Shown here piece after piece: positions 55,253 through 61,790 of a stretch of 61,790 bases of DNA. The stretch is from Salinispora cortesiana. Its GTDB lineage: Bacteria > Actinomycetota > Actinomycetes > Mycobacteriales > Micromonosporaceae. The stretch covers positions 1 to 61,790 of the forward strand of contig NZ_AXVR01000027.1 of the NCBI RefSeq assembly GCF_000484695.1, read 5' to 3'. The translations under genes and the position numbers were made by a program. The notes under the pieces were generated by a model. That model searched no databases, was not told where the DNA came from, and saw only the letters and a list, made by a program, of their open reading frames with translations. Numbering within the stretch: position 1 is the first letter of the stretch; the number at the start of each line of letters is the position of its first letter.

Positions 55253-56773
55253 CGGGATGAACGGCAGGCCCGACGGCGGTCCGGTCTCGATCAGCCGCCA
55301 CAGTGCGGCGGTGTCCAGGTGCTCCTCGACCAGATCCCCAAGCAGGTCCAGGGAACGTTCGCGGGCGCCGGCGAAGGAGGTGTCCGGGGCCGCCCGGAAC
55401 CCGGGTCGGCCCGCCTGCCGGGCCACCTCGGTCAAGAAGCGGCGACGGAACCCGTCCGACTCGAACGCGCCATGCCAGTGGGTGCCGTATACCGCCCCGG
55501 CGACCGCGCCCTCACCGGTGCTGTCGGCGTACGCGAAGAGCGGGGCGAGGTCGGGATCGGCGGCCGAGACGTACCCGTGGTGGATCTCGTAGCCGCGGAC
55601 CGGGACGCCATCCCACCCGGTGCCGGCCGACTGCCGGACCGTCTTGACCGGGTCGAAGGTGACCTCGACCGGCAGCAGCCCCAGGCCGGGTACGCTGCCC
55701 TGCCCGCTCTCCACCGGATCGTGAATGCCGCGGCCGAGCATCTGGAAGCCGCCGCAGATGCCGAGCAGGGGCCGCCCGGCGGCGGCGTGGGCGAGCACGG
55801 CATCCGCGAGGCCGGTCTGGCGCAGCCAGGCCAGGTCCGCCACCGTCGCCTTGGAACCGGGCAACACGACCAGGTCGGCGGCGGCGAGCTCGGCGGGCTC
55901 GACGGTGAGGCGCACCCGCACCCCCGGCTCGGTGGCGAGCGCCTCAACATCGGTGGCGTTACTGATCCGGGGCAGCCGGACCACGGCCACGTCCAGCCAG
56001 TCGCTGCCACGGGGCGCGGCCGGACGGCCGAGTACCCGCCCGTACGCCAGCGAGTCCTCCGCGTCGAGCCAGAGGTCAAGCGACCAGGGCAACACCCCGT
56101 AGGTGGGCCTTCCGGTGACCTGGCGCAGCATGTCCAGGCCCGGCGCCAGCAGGCCCGAGTCGCCGCGGAACTTGTTGATGACGAATCCGGCGACCAACGC
56201 CTGGTCGGCCGGCTCCAGCAGGGCCACCGTGCCGAACATGGAGGCGAACACCCCACCACGATCGATGTCCCCGACCACGATCGCGGGCAGGTCGGCGTGC
56301 CGCGCCAGCCCCATGTTGACGTAGTCCCCGGCCCGTAGGTTGATCTCCGCCGGGCTACCCGCTCCCTCGCAGATCACCACGTCGTAGGCCGCTCGCAGCT
56401 GCGCCAGGGCTGCGTAGGCGGTCTCGGCGAGACGGGGACGAAGCTGCCGGAACGTACCGGTGGTGAGGGTGTCGACCGCCTCGCCGAGCAGCACCACCTG
56501 GCTGCTCCGGTCGCTGCCCGGCTTGAGCAGTACCGGGTTGAACCGCAGCTGGGGGGCCAGGCCACAGGCCGCTGCCTGCATCGCCTGCGCCCGGCCGATC
56601 TCACCGCCGCGCCCGTCCGGGCCAACCACGACCGCCGAGTTGTTGGACATGTTCTGCGCCTTGAACGGCGCCACCCGTACGCCCTGCCGGTGCAGCCAAC
56701 GGCAGATCCCGGCGGTGAGGACGCTCTTGCCGGCGTCCGAGGTGGTCCCGGTGACCAGCAGCCCGCCGCTCAC
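55202..56773 (-). CDS. cobQ: Cobyric acid synthase
   Basis: A 523-residue glutamine amidotransferase that amidates the b, d, e and g side chains of adenosylcobyrinic a,c-diamide. The N-terminal ATPase half has [17 protein letters not shown] and [13 protein letters not shown]; the C-terminal GATase half has nucleophile Cys in [12 protein letters not shown] and YEIHHGYV. The GTG at 56773 overlaps the cobD stop (GTGA). The final residues are encoded by a tandem repeat and probably vary between strains without loss of activity. Confidence 0.96.
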   Translation of the reverse strand: MSGGLLVTGTTSDAGKSVLTAGICRWLHRQGVRVAPFKAQNMSNNSAVVVGPDGRGGEIGRAQAMQAAACGLAPQLRFNPVLLKPGSDRSSQVVLLGEAVDTLTTGTFRQLRPRLAETAYAALAQLRAAYDVVICEGAGSPAEINLRAGDYVNMGLARHADLPAIVVGDIDRGGVFASMFGTVALLEPADQALVAGFVINKFRGDSGLLAPGLDMLRQVTGRPTYGVLPWSLDLWLDAEDSLAYGRVLGRPAAPRGSDWLDVAVVRLPRISNATDVEALATEPGVRVRLTVEPAELAAADLVVLPGSKATVADLAWLRQTGLADAVLAHAAAGRPLLGICGGFQMLGRGIHDPVESGQGSVPGLGLLPVEVTFDPVKTVRQSAGTGWDGVPVRGYEIHHGYVSAADPDLAPLFAYADSTGEGAVAGAVYGTHWHGAFESDGFRRRFLTEVARQAGRPGFRAAPDTSFAGARERSLDLLGDLVEEHLDTAALWRLIETGPPSGLPFIPPGAPDGDPAAGRGPVA

Positions 56774-57771
56774 CGCCGCCTCCCGCGTACGGCCCGCAGG
56801 CCGCCGTTCATCGCCCGTCGGCCCACGGCGGAGAGCAGACGGCCCACGGTCAACGGGTATGCCGTCGCGAGCCCGAGCGTGGCGAGCCCGACGGCGGCGG
56901 AGATCCGGGCCACCCGAGGAAGGTGGCTCCCGTCGGGACGCGGTCCGTCGCCGAGGAATGGACGCACCTCGACCCGGCCGGCGTAGATGTTGCGCCCGCC
57001 GAGCCGGACACCGAGCGCCCCGGCGACGGCCGCCTCGCACTGCCCGGCGTTGGGGCTGGGGTGGTCGTTCCGGTCCCGGCGCCAGACTCGCCAGGCCCGT
57101 TCCCGGTCCCCTTGGGCCAGCGGCGCCACGGCGACCGTCAGCAGGCCGGTCAGCCGGGACGGAACGAGGTTGAGCCGGTCATCGAGGCGGGCCGCGGGAG
57201 TGCCGAAGCGCGCGTACCGGGAGGAGCGGTGGCCAACCATCGCGTCGAGTGTGTTCGCCGCCCGGTAGCCCAGCAGCCCGGGCAGGCCGGCGACCGCGCC
57301 CCAGAACAGTGGAGCGACGACGGCGTCGGAGGTGTTCTCGGCGACCGACTCGACGGCGGCGCGAGCCAGCTCCGGCTCGTCCAGCGTTGACGGGTCCCGC
57401 CCGCAGAGGTGTCCCAGGCGTTGCCGAGCCGACGGCAGGTCACCGTCGCCCAGCGCCGCACCGAGCACCGCCGCCTCACGGCGCAAGGTGCGTCCACCGA
57501 GCACGGCCCAGGTGCCGGCCGCCACGGCCGCTCCCCGCGCAAGGGGACGCCCTCGGGTGGCGACCGTCACTGCGGCACCGAGCGCCACCGGCACTCCCAC
57601 CGCCAGCGCGGTGTAGACCGCGCCAGCCGCCCGGTCCGGCCGGTAGATCCGCCGCTCCAGGGCGCTCGCGGCACGGCCGAACCCGGCCACCGGGTGCCAT
57701 CGGCGAGGGTCGCCGACCAGCGCGTCCACCACGTACCCCGCGACGAGCCCCGCTACCGTCGCCTGCCGCAC
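56770..57771 (-). CDS. cobD: Adenosylcobinamide-phosphate synthase (CobD/CbiB)
   Basis: A 333-residue membrane protein that attaches the aminopropanol (phosphate) linker to adenosylcobyric acid. [20 protein letters not shown] near the N-terminus, [27 protein letters not shown] and [23 protein letters not shown] are signatures of the family; four to five hydrophobic segments are spread along the protein. It is co-transcribed with cobQ. The 246 bases between it and ssb hold no gene I can support. Confidence 0.95.
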   Translation of the reverse strand: MRQATVAGLVAGYVVDALVGDPRRWHPVAGFGRAASALERRIYRPDRAAGAVYTALAVGVPVALGAAVTVATRGRPLARGAAVAAGTWAVLGGRTLRREAAVLGAALGDGDLPSARQRLGHLCGRDPSTLDEPELARAAVESVAENTSDAVVAPLFWGAVAGLPGLLGYRAANTLDAMVGHRSSRYARFGTPAARLDDRLNLVPSRLTGLLTVAVAPLAQGDRERAWRVWRRDRNDHPSPNAGQCEAAVAGALGVRLGGRNIYAGRVEVRPFLGDGPRPDGSHLPRVARISAAVGLATLGLATAYPLTVGRLLSAVGRRAMNGGLRAVRGRRR

Positions 57772-58017
57772 CGGCCATCACCTCCGGCCGGTCAGCGTAG
57801 CCGAGCCCCACGTCCGGCTGGCCCGGCCGTCTCGCTCCGATCCGGCGGCGGCGGACGGAGCCGGGCGGCGACCCGAACGAGGACGGTGCCGGATGGATGA
57901 CAGCCCGATGGACGCGCGGGGTGACGGCCTACGCCAGCCGGCACCCCGCCCCGTCGCGCCCTTCCCCACCAGACCTTCGCCGGCCAGCGCCAACCACCCG
58001 CCCGAGACTGGTCGGCG

Positions 58018-58782
58018 TCAGACGGACACCCGCCCACGGCCCCGCCGGGCTCGGCTACCACTCGGTACCCGCTCGGCGATCTGGCCGGCCGGCTCGGCTT
58101 GACTGGCTTCGTCGGTCTCCTCCGCTGGCGGGTGGGGGCTCCCGGCCGAGGCTGACCCGCCGGTCTGACCAGAACCAGCGTCGCCCCGGTCCGCGTCAGC
58201 GATCGGGGCATCCAGGAGATCCACGTCGGCACCGACGACGGACGGAGGGTCGTGCAGCGCGGTCAGCTCGACCTCCTCGTCGGCTGGCTGGTCGACTTGC
58301 CGGTCGGCGGGGGTAGCCGATGCCGACTCGGTCTGCGCACCGGGCATCCGCAGCTCGGCTGTGGGCTCCAGCGTGGGATCCGCTGTGGGATCCGCCGTTG
58401 CGCCGGTCGTTGCCACCGGTCGGCTACGCAGAAACCGACCCCGGCCACGGGACAGGTCGTGCCCGACCGTGACGGCCTCCAGTTCGTAGTGGGTTCGGTG
58501 GCTGCCGGCATCGTCGGTCCAGTCCCGGGTGTGGAGCCGCCCCGAGACGATCACCGGGTCGCCGACCATCACCGAGGTCACGACCCCTTCGGCGAGCCGA
58601 CGCCAGCAGTTGACCCGTAGGCGGAGACTGTTGCCGTCGACCCAGCGACCGCTCTCGCGGTCGAGGCGACGCGCGGTGGAGGCCACCTTGAAGTTGGCCA
58701 CCAGGGTCTGGCTCTGGTTGGTGCGCCGCCACTCGGGCGCGGTCACGGCGGTGCCGATCACCGTGACGTGGGTGTCGAACAT
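58018..58782 (-). CDS. ssb: Single-stranded DNA-binding protein
   Basis: A 254-residue protein with an N-terminal OB fold (residues 1-110: VTVIGTAVTAPEWRRT, VANFKVASTARRLDRESGRWVDG, SGRLHTRDWTD, HYELEAVTVG). A very long, acidic and Pro/Thr-rich disordered tail follows, ending in basic residues rather than the acidic DDDIPF tip of the housekeeping SSB. It is therefore probably the second, non-essential SSB type of actinobacteria, linked to competence or chromosome segregation elsewhere. GGGAGG precedes the start. Two DnaA boxes lie about 90-115 bases upstream. Confidence 0.9.
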   Translation of the reverse strand: MFDTHVTVIGTAVTAPEWRRTNQSQTLVANFKVASTARRLDRESGRWVDGNSLRLRVNCWRRLAEGVVTSVMVGDPVIVSGRLHTRDWTDDAGSHRTHYELEAVTVGHDLSRGRGRFLRSRPVATTGATADPTADPTLEPTAELRMPGAQTESASATPADRQVDQPADEEVELTALHDPPSVVGADVDLLDAPIADADRGDAGSGQTGGSASAGSPHPPAEETDEASQAEPAGQIAERVPSGSRARRGRGRVSV

Positions 58783-58870
58783 CGTTCCTCCCGGGTCAGG
58801 TTGTCATCGCGAGTTGCTCGACCTGAGCCTGGCCGGCCCCGCCGGGCGCTGCCATCTCGCTGGGGTGAGC

Positions 58871-58898
58871 TGTGGACAACGGAGCAGGGTGTGGACAA
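58871..58898. promoter_or_regulatory. Two DnaA boxes upstream of ssb
   Basis: TGTGGACAA occurs at 58871-58879 and 58890-58898, the complement of TTGTCCACA, the preferred actinobacterial DnaA 9-mer. Both have the same orientation, with 19 bases between starts (just under two helical turns). They lie in the intergenic region between ssb and the HPF-like gene. Confidence 0.75.
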
Positions 58899-59043
58899 CA
58901 ACCTGTTCAAAGACCCGGTGTGCTAGGGGCCTCTGGCCCTGGGACAGCAGCGGAGCAAGCAGCAGAATTGACCACGTTCCGGAACATAGAAAACGGGTAC
59001 ACCTGGATCAGCAGCTAGCAACCGGACGAAAGGGTCAGTGATC

Positions 59044-59085
59044 ATGATGACGATCACCACCGGCATCGGCCAGGCGCAGTCATGA
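59044..59085 (+). CDS. Upstream mini-ORF overlapping the HPF-like gene start (13 codons)
   Basis: Starting at ATG 59044 (or 59047, or GTG 59038) the frame reads MMTITTGIGQAQS and stops at TGA 59083-59085. The stop overlaps the ATG of the next gene as ATGA. AAAGGG at 59029-59034 can serve as its ribosome binding site, whereas the HPF-like gene has no good site of its own. It could be a coupling leader peptide. Nothing else supports it, so confidence is moderate. Confidence 0.45.
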   Translation: MMTITTGIGQAQS

Positions 59086-59471
59086 GCGGGGTCACGAACC
59101 CGGCCACCGTCAACGAGTGCCTCCGGGTGGGAGCCGGCTTCGCGCAGGGCGATCGGGCCTGGATCGCCGACCACTTCGGCATGCTCGATGCCCGGCTCGC
59201 CAGCTTCCACGCCGACGCCACCGAGCTGGAGGTGTCGGTCAAGAACCGGGAGACGAAGGGTCAGAAGGTCACCCTGGAGTGCTGGATCGCCGGCCGGCAG
59301 AAGATCGTCACCACCTCGGCGGAGGAGGACCTGCAGGCGGCGCTCAACGACGTCCGGGACGACCTGCGCCGCCGCCTCAACGACGCGAAGACCCGACAGG
59401 AGCCCCGGCACAACAAGCACCTGCGCGACACCGGCCCGCCAGCCAAGGCAGCGCAGGACGCCGACGACTGA
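59082..59471 (+). CDS. HPF/RaiA-like ribosome-associated protein (129 aa)
   Basis: A small protein with the beta-alpha-beta-beta-beta-alpha order of hibernation factors: FGMLDARLASFHADATELEVSVKNR, KVTLECWIAGRQKIVTTSAEEDLQAALNDVRDDLRRRLNDAK and a basic, Pro/Lys-rich tail. The match is to the short, divergent HPF/RaiA family of actinobacteria, so ribosome binding is a family-based inference. Its upstream region has a perfect palindrome GTTCCGGAAC at 58976-58985. The start overlaps a mini-ORF stop. Confidence 0.82.
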   Translation: MSGVTNPATVNECLRVGAGFAQGDRAWIADHFGMLDARLASFHADATELEVSVKNRETKGQKVTLECWIAGRQKIVTTSAEEDLQAALNDVRDDLRRRLNDAKTRQEPRHNKHLRDTGPPAKAAQDADD

Positions 59472-59574
59472 AGTTCGCACCACCACCACCAGCTCGGAGG
59501 TACCCAGCCCTCCTCCAGCACGACGACTGGAGGAGGGCTACCGTCCGGTAGCTGGCCGGCGTACCGTCTCAGTC

Positions 59575-60612
59575 GTGGAACCGGACGTGCTTGGGCCGCC
59601 CTACGAGCGGCACACAATCGACCTGGGCACCGATGACGAGGGCCCGGTGGTGGCGACCCTGGTGCGCCGCCGCGCCGAGCGGCCCACCAACCGTGCGGTG
59701 CTCTACGTGCACGGATTTGTCGACTACTTCTTCCAGACCCACGTCGCCGACCACTTCGCCGCCCAGGGCTGGGACTTCTACGCCCTGGACCTGCGCAAGT
59801 ACGGTCGCAGCCTGCTCCCGCACCAGACGGCGAACTTCTGCCTGGACCTCGGTGACTACTTCGCGGAGCTGGACGCCGCCGTAAAGATCATTAGATCGGA
59901 CGACGGGCACGACACCCTGCTCGGCATGGGCCACTCCACCGGCGGCCTGATCGTCTCGCTCTGGGCACACGCCCGGCGGGACGCCGGCGTTGTTGACGGG
60001 CTCTTCCTCAACAGCCCCTTCTTCGACCTGAACCTCCCCTGGGTGCTGCGGCGCCCCGCAGCGGCGGCCGTCGCCCGTCTGGCCCACCGGTCACCCAAAC
60101 GCGCCATCGCCAACGGCCTCGGCACCGTCTACGGCGAGAGCCTGCACGTCAACCACCGCGGCGAATGGAACTACGACCTCGCCTGGAAGCCACTCGGCGG
60201 CTTCCCGATCCGGGCGGGCTGGCTGGCCGCGATCCGGCGGGGCCAGCAACAGCTCCGCACCGGGCTGAACATCCCGGCACCGATGCTCGTGGCCGCCTCG
60301 GCGCGCAGTTTCAAGGGGCTGAAGTGGCGGGAGGCGGCCGCCAGCGCCGACTCGGTGCTGGATGTGGAACACATGGCACGCTGGGCGCCCCGGCTCGGCC
60401 GGCACGTCACCCTGCTCCGGGTCGACGGCGGGCTACACGACCTCACGCTCTCCGCGCCCGCCGTACGCGAAACGGTCCTGACGGAGGTCGGACGATGGGC
60501 CGACGGATTCCTCGGCGCCAGGGCGGTCGACAGCGGCGGCCCAACTGCGCAGGCGGCACCACCGACGCCCCACCAGGCCGCCGAGGCGAGGTCGACGGCG
60601 CCGCAGGCCTAA
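59575..60612 (+). CDS. Alpha/beta hydrolase (serine aminopeptidase S33/lysophospholipase-like)
   Basis: A 345-residue hydrolase with VLYVHGFVDYFFQTHVADHFA (oxyanion hole), nucleophile Ser in LGMGHSTGGLIVSLWAH, and the triad His probably in VDGGLHDLTLS near the C-terminus. The tail beyond residue 310 is low complexity. The likely substrates are monoacylglycerols or similar esters, as in the Hydrolase_4 family. The GTG at 59575 is chosen because TACCGT (59562-59567) lies seven bases upstream and no Shine-Dalgarno sequence is visible, suggesting a leaderless message. Confidence 0.88.
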   Translation: MEPDVLGPPYERHTIDLGTDDEGPVVATLVRRRAERPTNRAVLYVHGFVDYFFQTHVADHFAAQGWDFYALDLRKYGRSLLPHQTANFCLDLGDYFAELDAAVKIIRSDDGHDTLLGMGHSTGGLIVSLWAHARRDAGVVDGLFLNSPFFDLNLPWVLRRPAAAAVARLAHRSPKRAIANGLGTVYGESLHVNHRGEWNYDLAWKPLGGFPIRAGWLAAIRRGQQQLRTGLNIPAPMLVAASARSFKGLKWREAAASADSVLDVEHMARWAPRLGRHVTLLRVDGGLHDLTLSAPAVRETVLTEVGRWADGFLGARAVDSGGPTAQAAPPTPHQAAEARSTAPQA

Positions 60613-60697
60613 TTGCCGCCGGACGCGGTCACCACCACCCGCTCCCCGCCGACCGAGCCCCGCGGCGGTACCCTTCTCGGGCAACATTCCGTGGCAC

Positions 60698-60770
60698 GCG
60701 CCCGTAGCTCAGCGGATAGAGCAGGGGACTTCTAATCCCAAGGCCGCAGGTTCGAATCCTGCCGGGCGCA
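60698..60770 (+). tRNA. tRNA-Arg (anticodon UCU)
   Basis: The acceptor stem GCGCCCG (60698-60704) pairs with CGGGCGC (60763-60769), with discriminator A at 60770. The anticodon loop CTTCTAA gives TCT, reading AGA/AGG codons. The T-loop GGTTCGAATCC is normal. CCA is not encoded. AGA and AGG are rare codons at this GC content, and this type of tRNA is a common integration site for mobile elements. Confidence 0.97.
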
Positions 60771-60857
60771 CAGGACCTTCTTTAATCTGACCGGCTCAAG
60801 AGGTAACTGGACCAGATCCGGGAATGATCAGCCCACCGCCCCGCGTGATGCCGACGG

Positions 60858-61262
60858 TCAGCGGCGGGTGCGGTGGGTCACCGTGCGTTTCACCGTGCCG
60901 TCCGGGTTGAAGGTCGTCCACTCACCGACCTTCTTGTCGCTGCCATAGTCACCCCGGTCGATCATTTCGCCGGCGGCGTTCCACCTCGTCCACGTGCCAT
61001 GCTTGCGTCCGTGGTCGAATCCGCCCCGCTGCATGATTCCGCCAGACGAGCGATACCACACCCACTCGCCGCGCACGGTCCCGTTGTCGAAGCCGCCCTC
61101 CGCACGCAACCTGCCGTCGGTGAAGAAGTGCCGCCAGGTGCCCTGCCGCTCGCCCTCGACATACTCGCCAACCATTACACCGCCGTGTGGGTCCGGATCG
61201 GTCCAGAGACCGGTCTTGCGGCCCTGTGCGTCCTTCTCGTCCAAAGTCGGTGGGGTACTCAC
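60858..61262 (-). CDS. YwqK-like MORN-repeat protein (134 aa)
   Basis: The product is a string of MORN-type units of about 22 residues: GLWTDPDPHGGVMVGEYVEG, GTWRHFFTDGRLRAEGGF, GEWVWYRSSGGIMQRGGF, GTWTRWNAAGEMIDRGDY and GEWTTFNPDGTVKR. Such proteins form elongated beta hairpins and are often annotated as YwqK-family antitoxins, but no toxin gene is adjacent here. The GTG start at 61262 follows AAGGGG. Its place between tRNA-Arg and a transposase suggests accessory DNA. Confidence 0.85.
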   Translation of the reverse strand: MSTPPTLDEKDAQGRKTGLWTDPDPHGGVMVGEYVEGERQGTWRHFFTDGRLRAEGGFDNGTVRGEWVWYRSSGGIMQRGGFDHGRKHGTWTRWNAAGEMIDRGDYGSDKKVGEWTTFNPDGTVKRTVTHRTRR

Positions 61263-61678
61263 GCGCTTTCCCCTTCTCGCTCAGCGGCACCACTGGATGA
61301 TCGAGCGCAGTGGTGCGGTGTCGAGCTGATGGACCTTGGTGCGGCCGACCCGCTCGGACCAAACCCGCCTGCCTCCTCTAGATGCTGAGAGATCGCCTTT
61401 CGGGTCGAGATGGCACCGTGCTCGAAAGCAAGCGGCTAGGGATCTCGAACAGACTCACTGGACGTTTGCTTCATCTTCGGGCCGGTAATGGCCGATTCGC
61501 GCCTCGACCTCGGTAGCGCGAAATACCCGACCCGACCTAGAAAGAAAACATATCGGTGGACATAGGCCTACCCGGTTTCAGCGCATATCACCCCGGGATC
61601 GTGTCTGGTTCACTTTCATCCCGCACTGACGGACATGACGTCCGCCAGGTCGAGGCCCCAACACCGTACGCCTGCTTC
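61263..61678. other. Gene-free stretch before the transposase
   Basis: No gene is supported here. A 9-bp inverted repeat GCACCACTG/CAGTGGTGC (61287-61295 and 61308-61316) lies just upstream of the MORN gene. GC content falls in 61430-61600 compared with the flanks. The left end of an IS element should lie near 61600-61670, but its inverted repeat cannot be identified without the right end. Confidence 0.5.
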
Positions 61679-61790
61679 ATGACCGAACGGCGCCCCTACC
61701 CGTCCGACCTGTCCGACGCCCGCTGGGCCCTCATCGCACCCCGCCTCACCGCCTGGCGGCAAGCCCGCACCGACGCCGGCGTCAGCGGAC
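61679..61790 (+). mobile_element. IS5-type transposase, N-terminal part (runs off the window)
   Basis: From ATG 61679 the translation reads MTERRPYPSDLSDARWALIA and continues PRLTAWRQARTDAG, the standard opening of actinobacterial IS5-family transposases with a DUF4096-type helix-turn-helix N-terminus. Only 37 codons are present; the catalytic DDE domain and the right end lie beyond the window. Confidence 0.85.

Noticed and set aside
58871..58898. A chromosomal replication origin
   Set aside because: Only two DnaA boxes are present, with no AT-rich unwinding region and no dnaA, dnaN or gyr genes nearby; kept only as a regulatory candidate.

Overview
The window is GC-rich actinobacterial DNA, most likely from a Micromonosporaceae member such as Salinispora or Micromonospora. 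This rests on recognised protein families, the 16S leader sequence and remembered gene order; no database search was possible. Much of the left and middle follows the order I recall from the clpX-clpP-tig-rpiB-pepN-glbO-ettA region of Mycobacterium tuberculosis, with accessory blocks inserted.

Region by region: (1) 1-530 holds the 5' end of a 16S rRNA gene read leftward, with its leader and two promoter candidates. (2) 777-6364 holds a small membrane protein, a nitrilase-family amidase and the protein quality-control set clpX, clpP2, clpP1 and tig. (3) 6508-8401 holds tRNA-Pro, tRNA-Gly and a decayed strip with a PIN-domain fragment and an internally deleted PAP2 phosphatase fragment. (4) 8454-19139 holds an ArsR-controlled oxidoreductase operon, an Eis-like acetyltransferase, rpiB, a DUF1015 gene, a DsbA-like protein, pepN, and the small pair DUF5130/ctaJ. 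(5) 19186-31327 is a twelve-gene leftward operon for tryptophan catabolism through kynurenine, 3-hydroxyanthranilate and 2-aminomuconate to pyruvate and acetyl-CoA. All eleven junctions overlap by 1 or 4 bases, and a divergent AsnC/Lrp regulator stands at its head. No recognisable kynB formamidase is present, but a terminal amidase-signature enzyme is.

(6) 32098-41002 holds a secreted protein paired with a class F sortase, an HNH nuclease, an MscS channel, an MFS exporter, a truncated globin, a YbjN protein and the ettA operon. (7) 41322-45322 is otsA overlapping an unusual OtsB-GH15 fusion gene. (8) 45451-57771 holds two cobalamin blocks (cobA-cobT-cobC and cobQ-cobD), separated by a class A penicillin-binding protein, SURF1, an M20 peptidase, a nucleoside kinase and a rhodanese. 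(9) 58018-61790 holds ssb with two DnaA boxes upstream, an HPF/RaiA-like protein with an overlapping upstream mini-ORF, an alpha/beta hydrolase, tRNA-Arg, a YwqK-like MORN protein and the start of an IS5-type transposase that runs off the window.

Recurring signals are strong GC-rich hairpins at gene ends, and a motif TAnnnT followed by 6-7 bases and then ATG/GTG. That motif suggests leaderless transcription for several genes.
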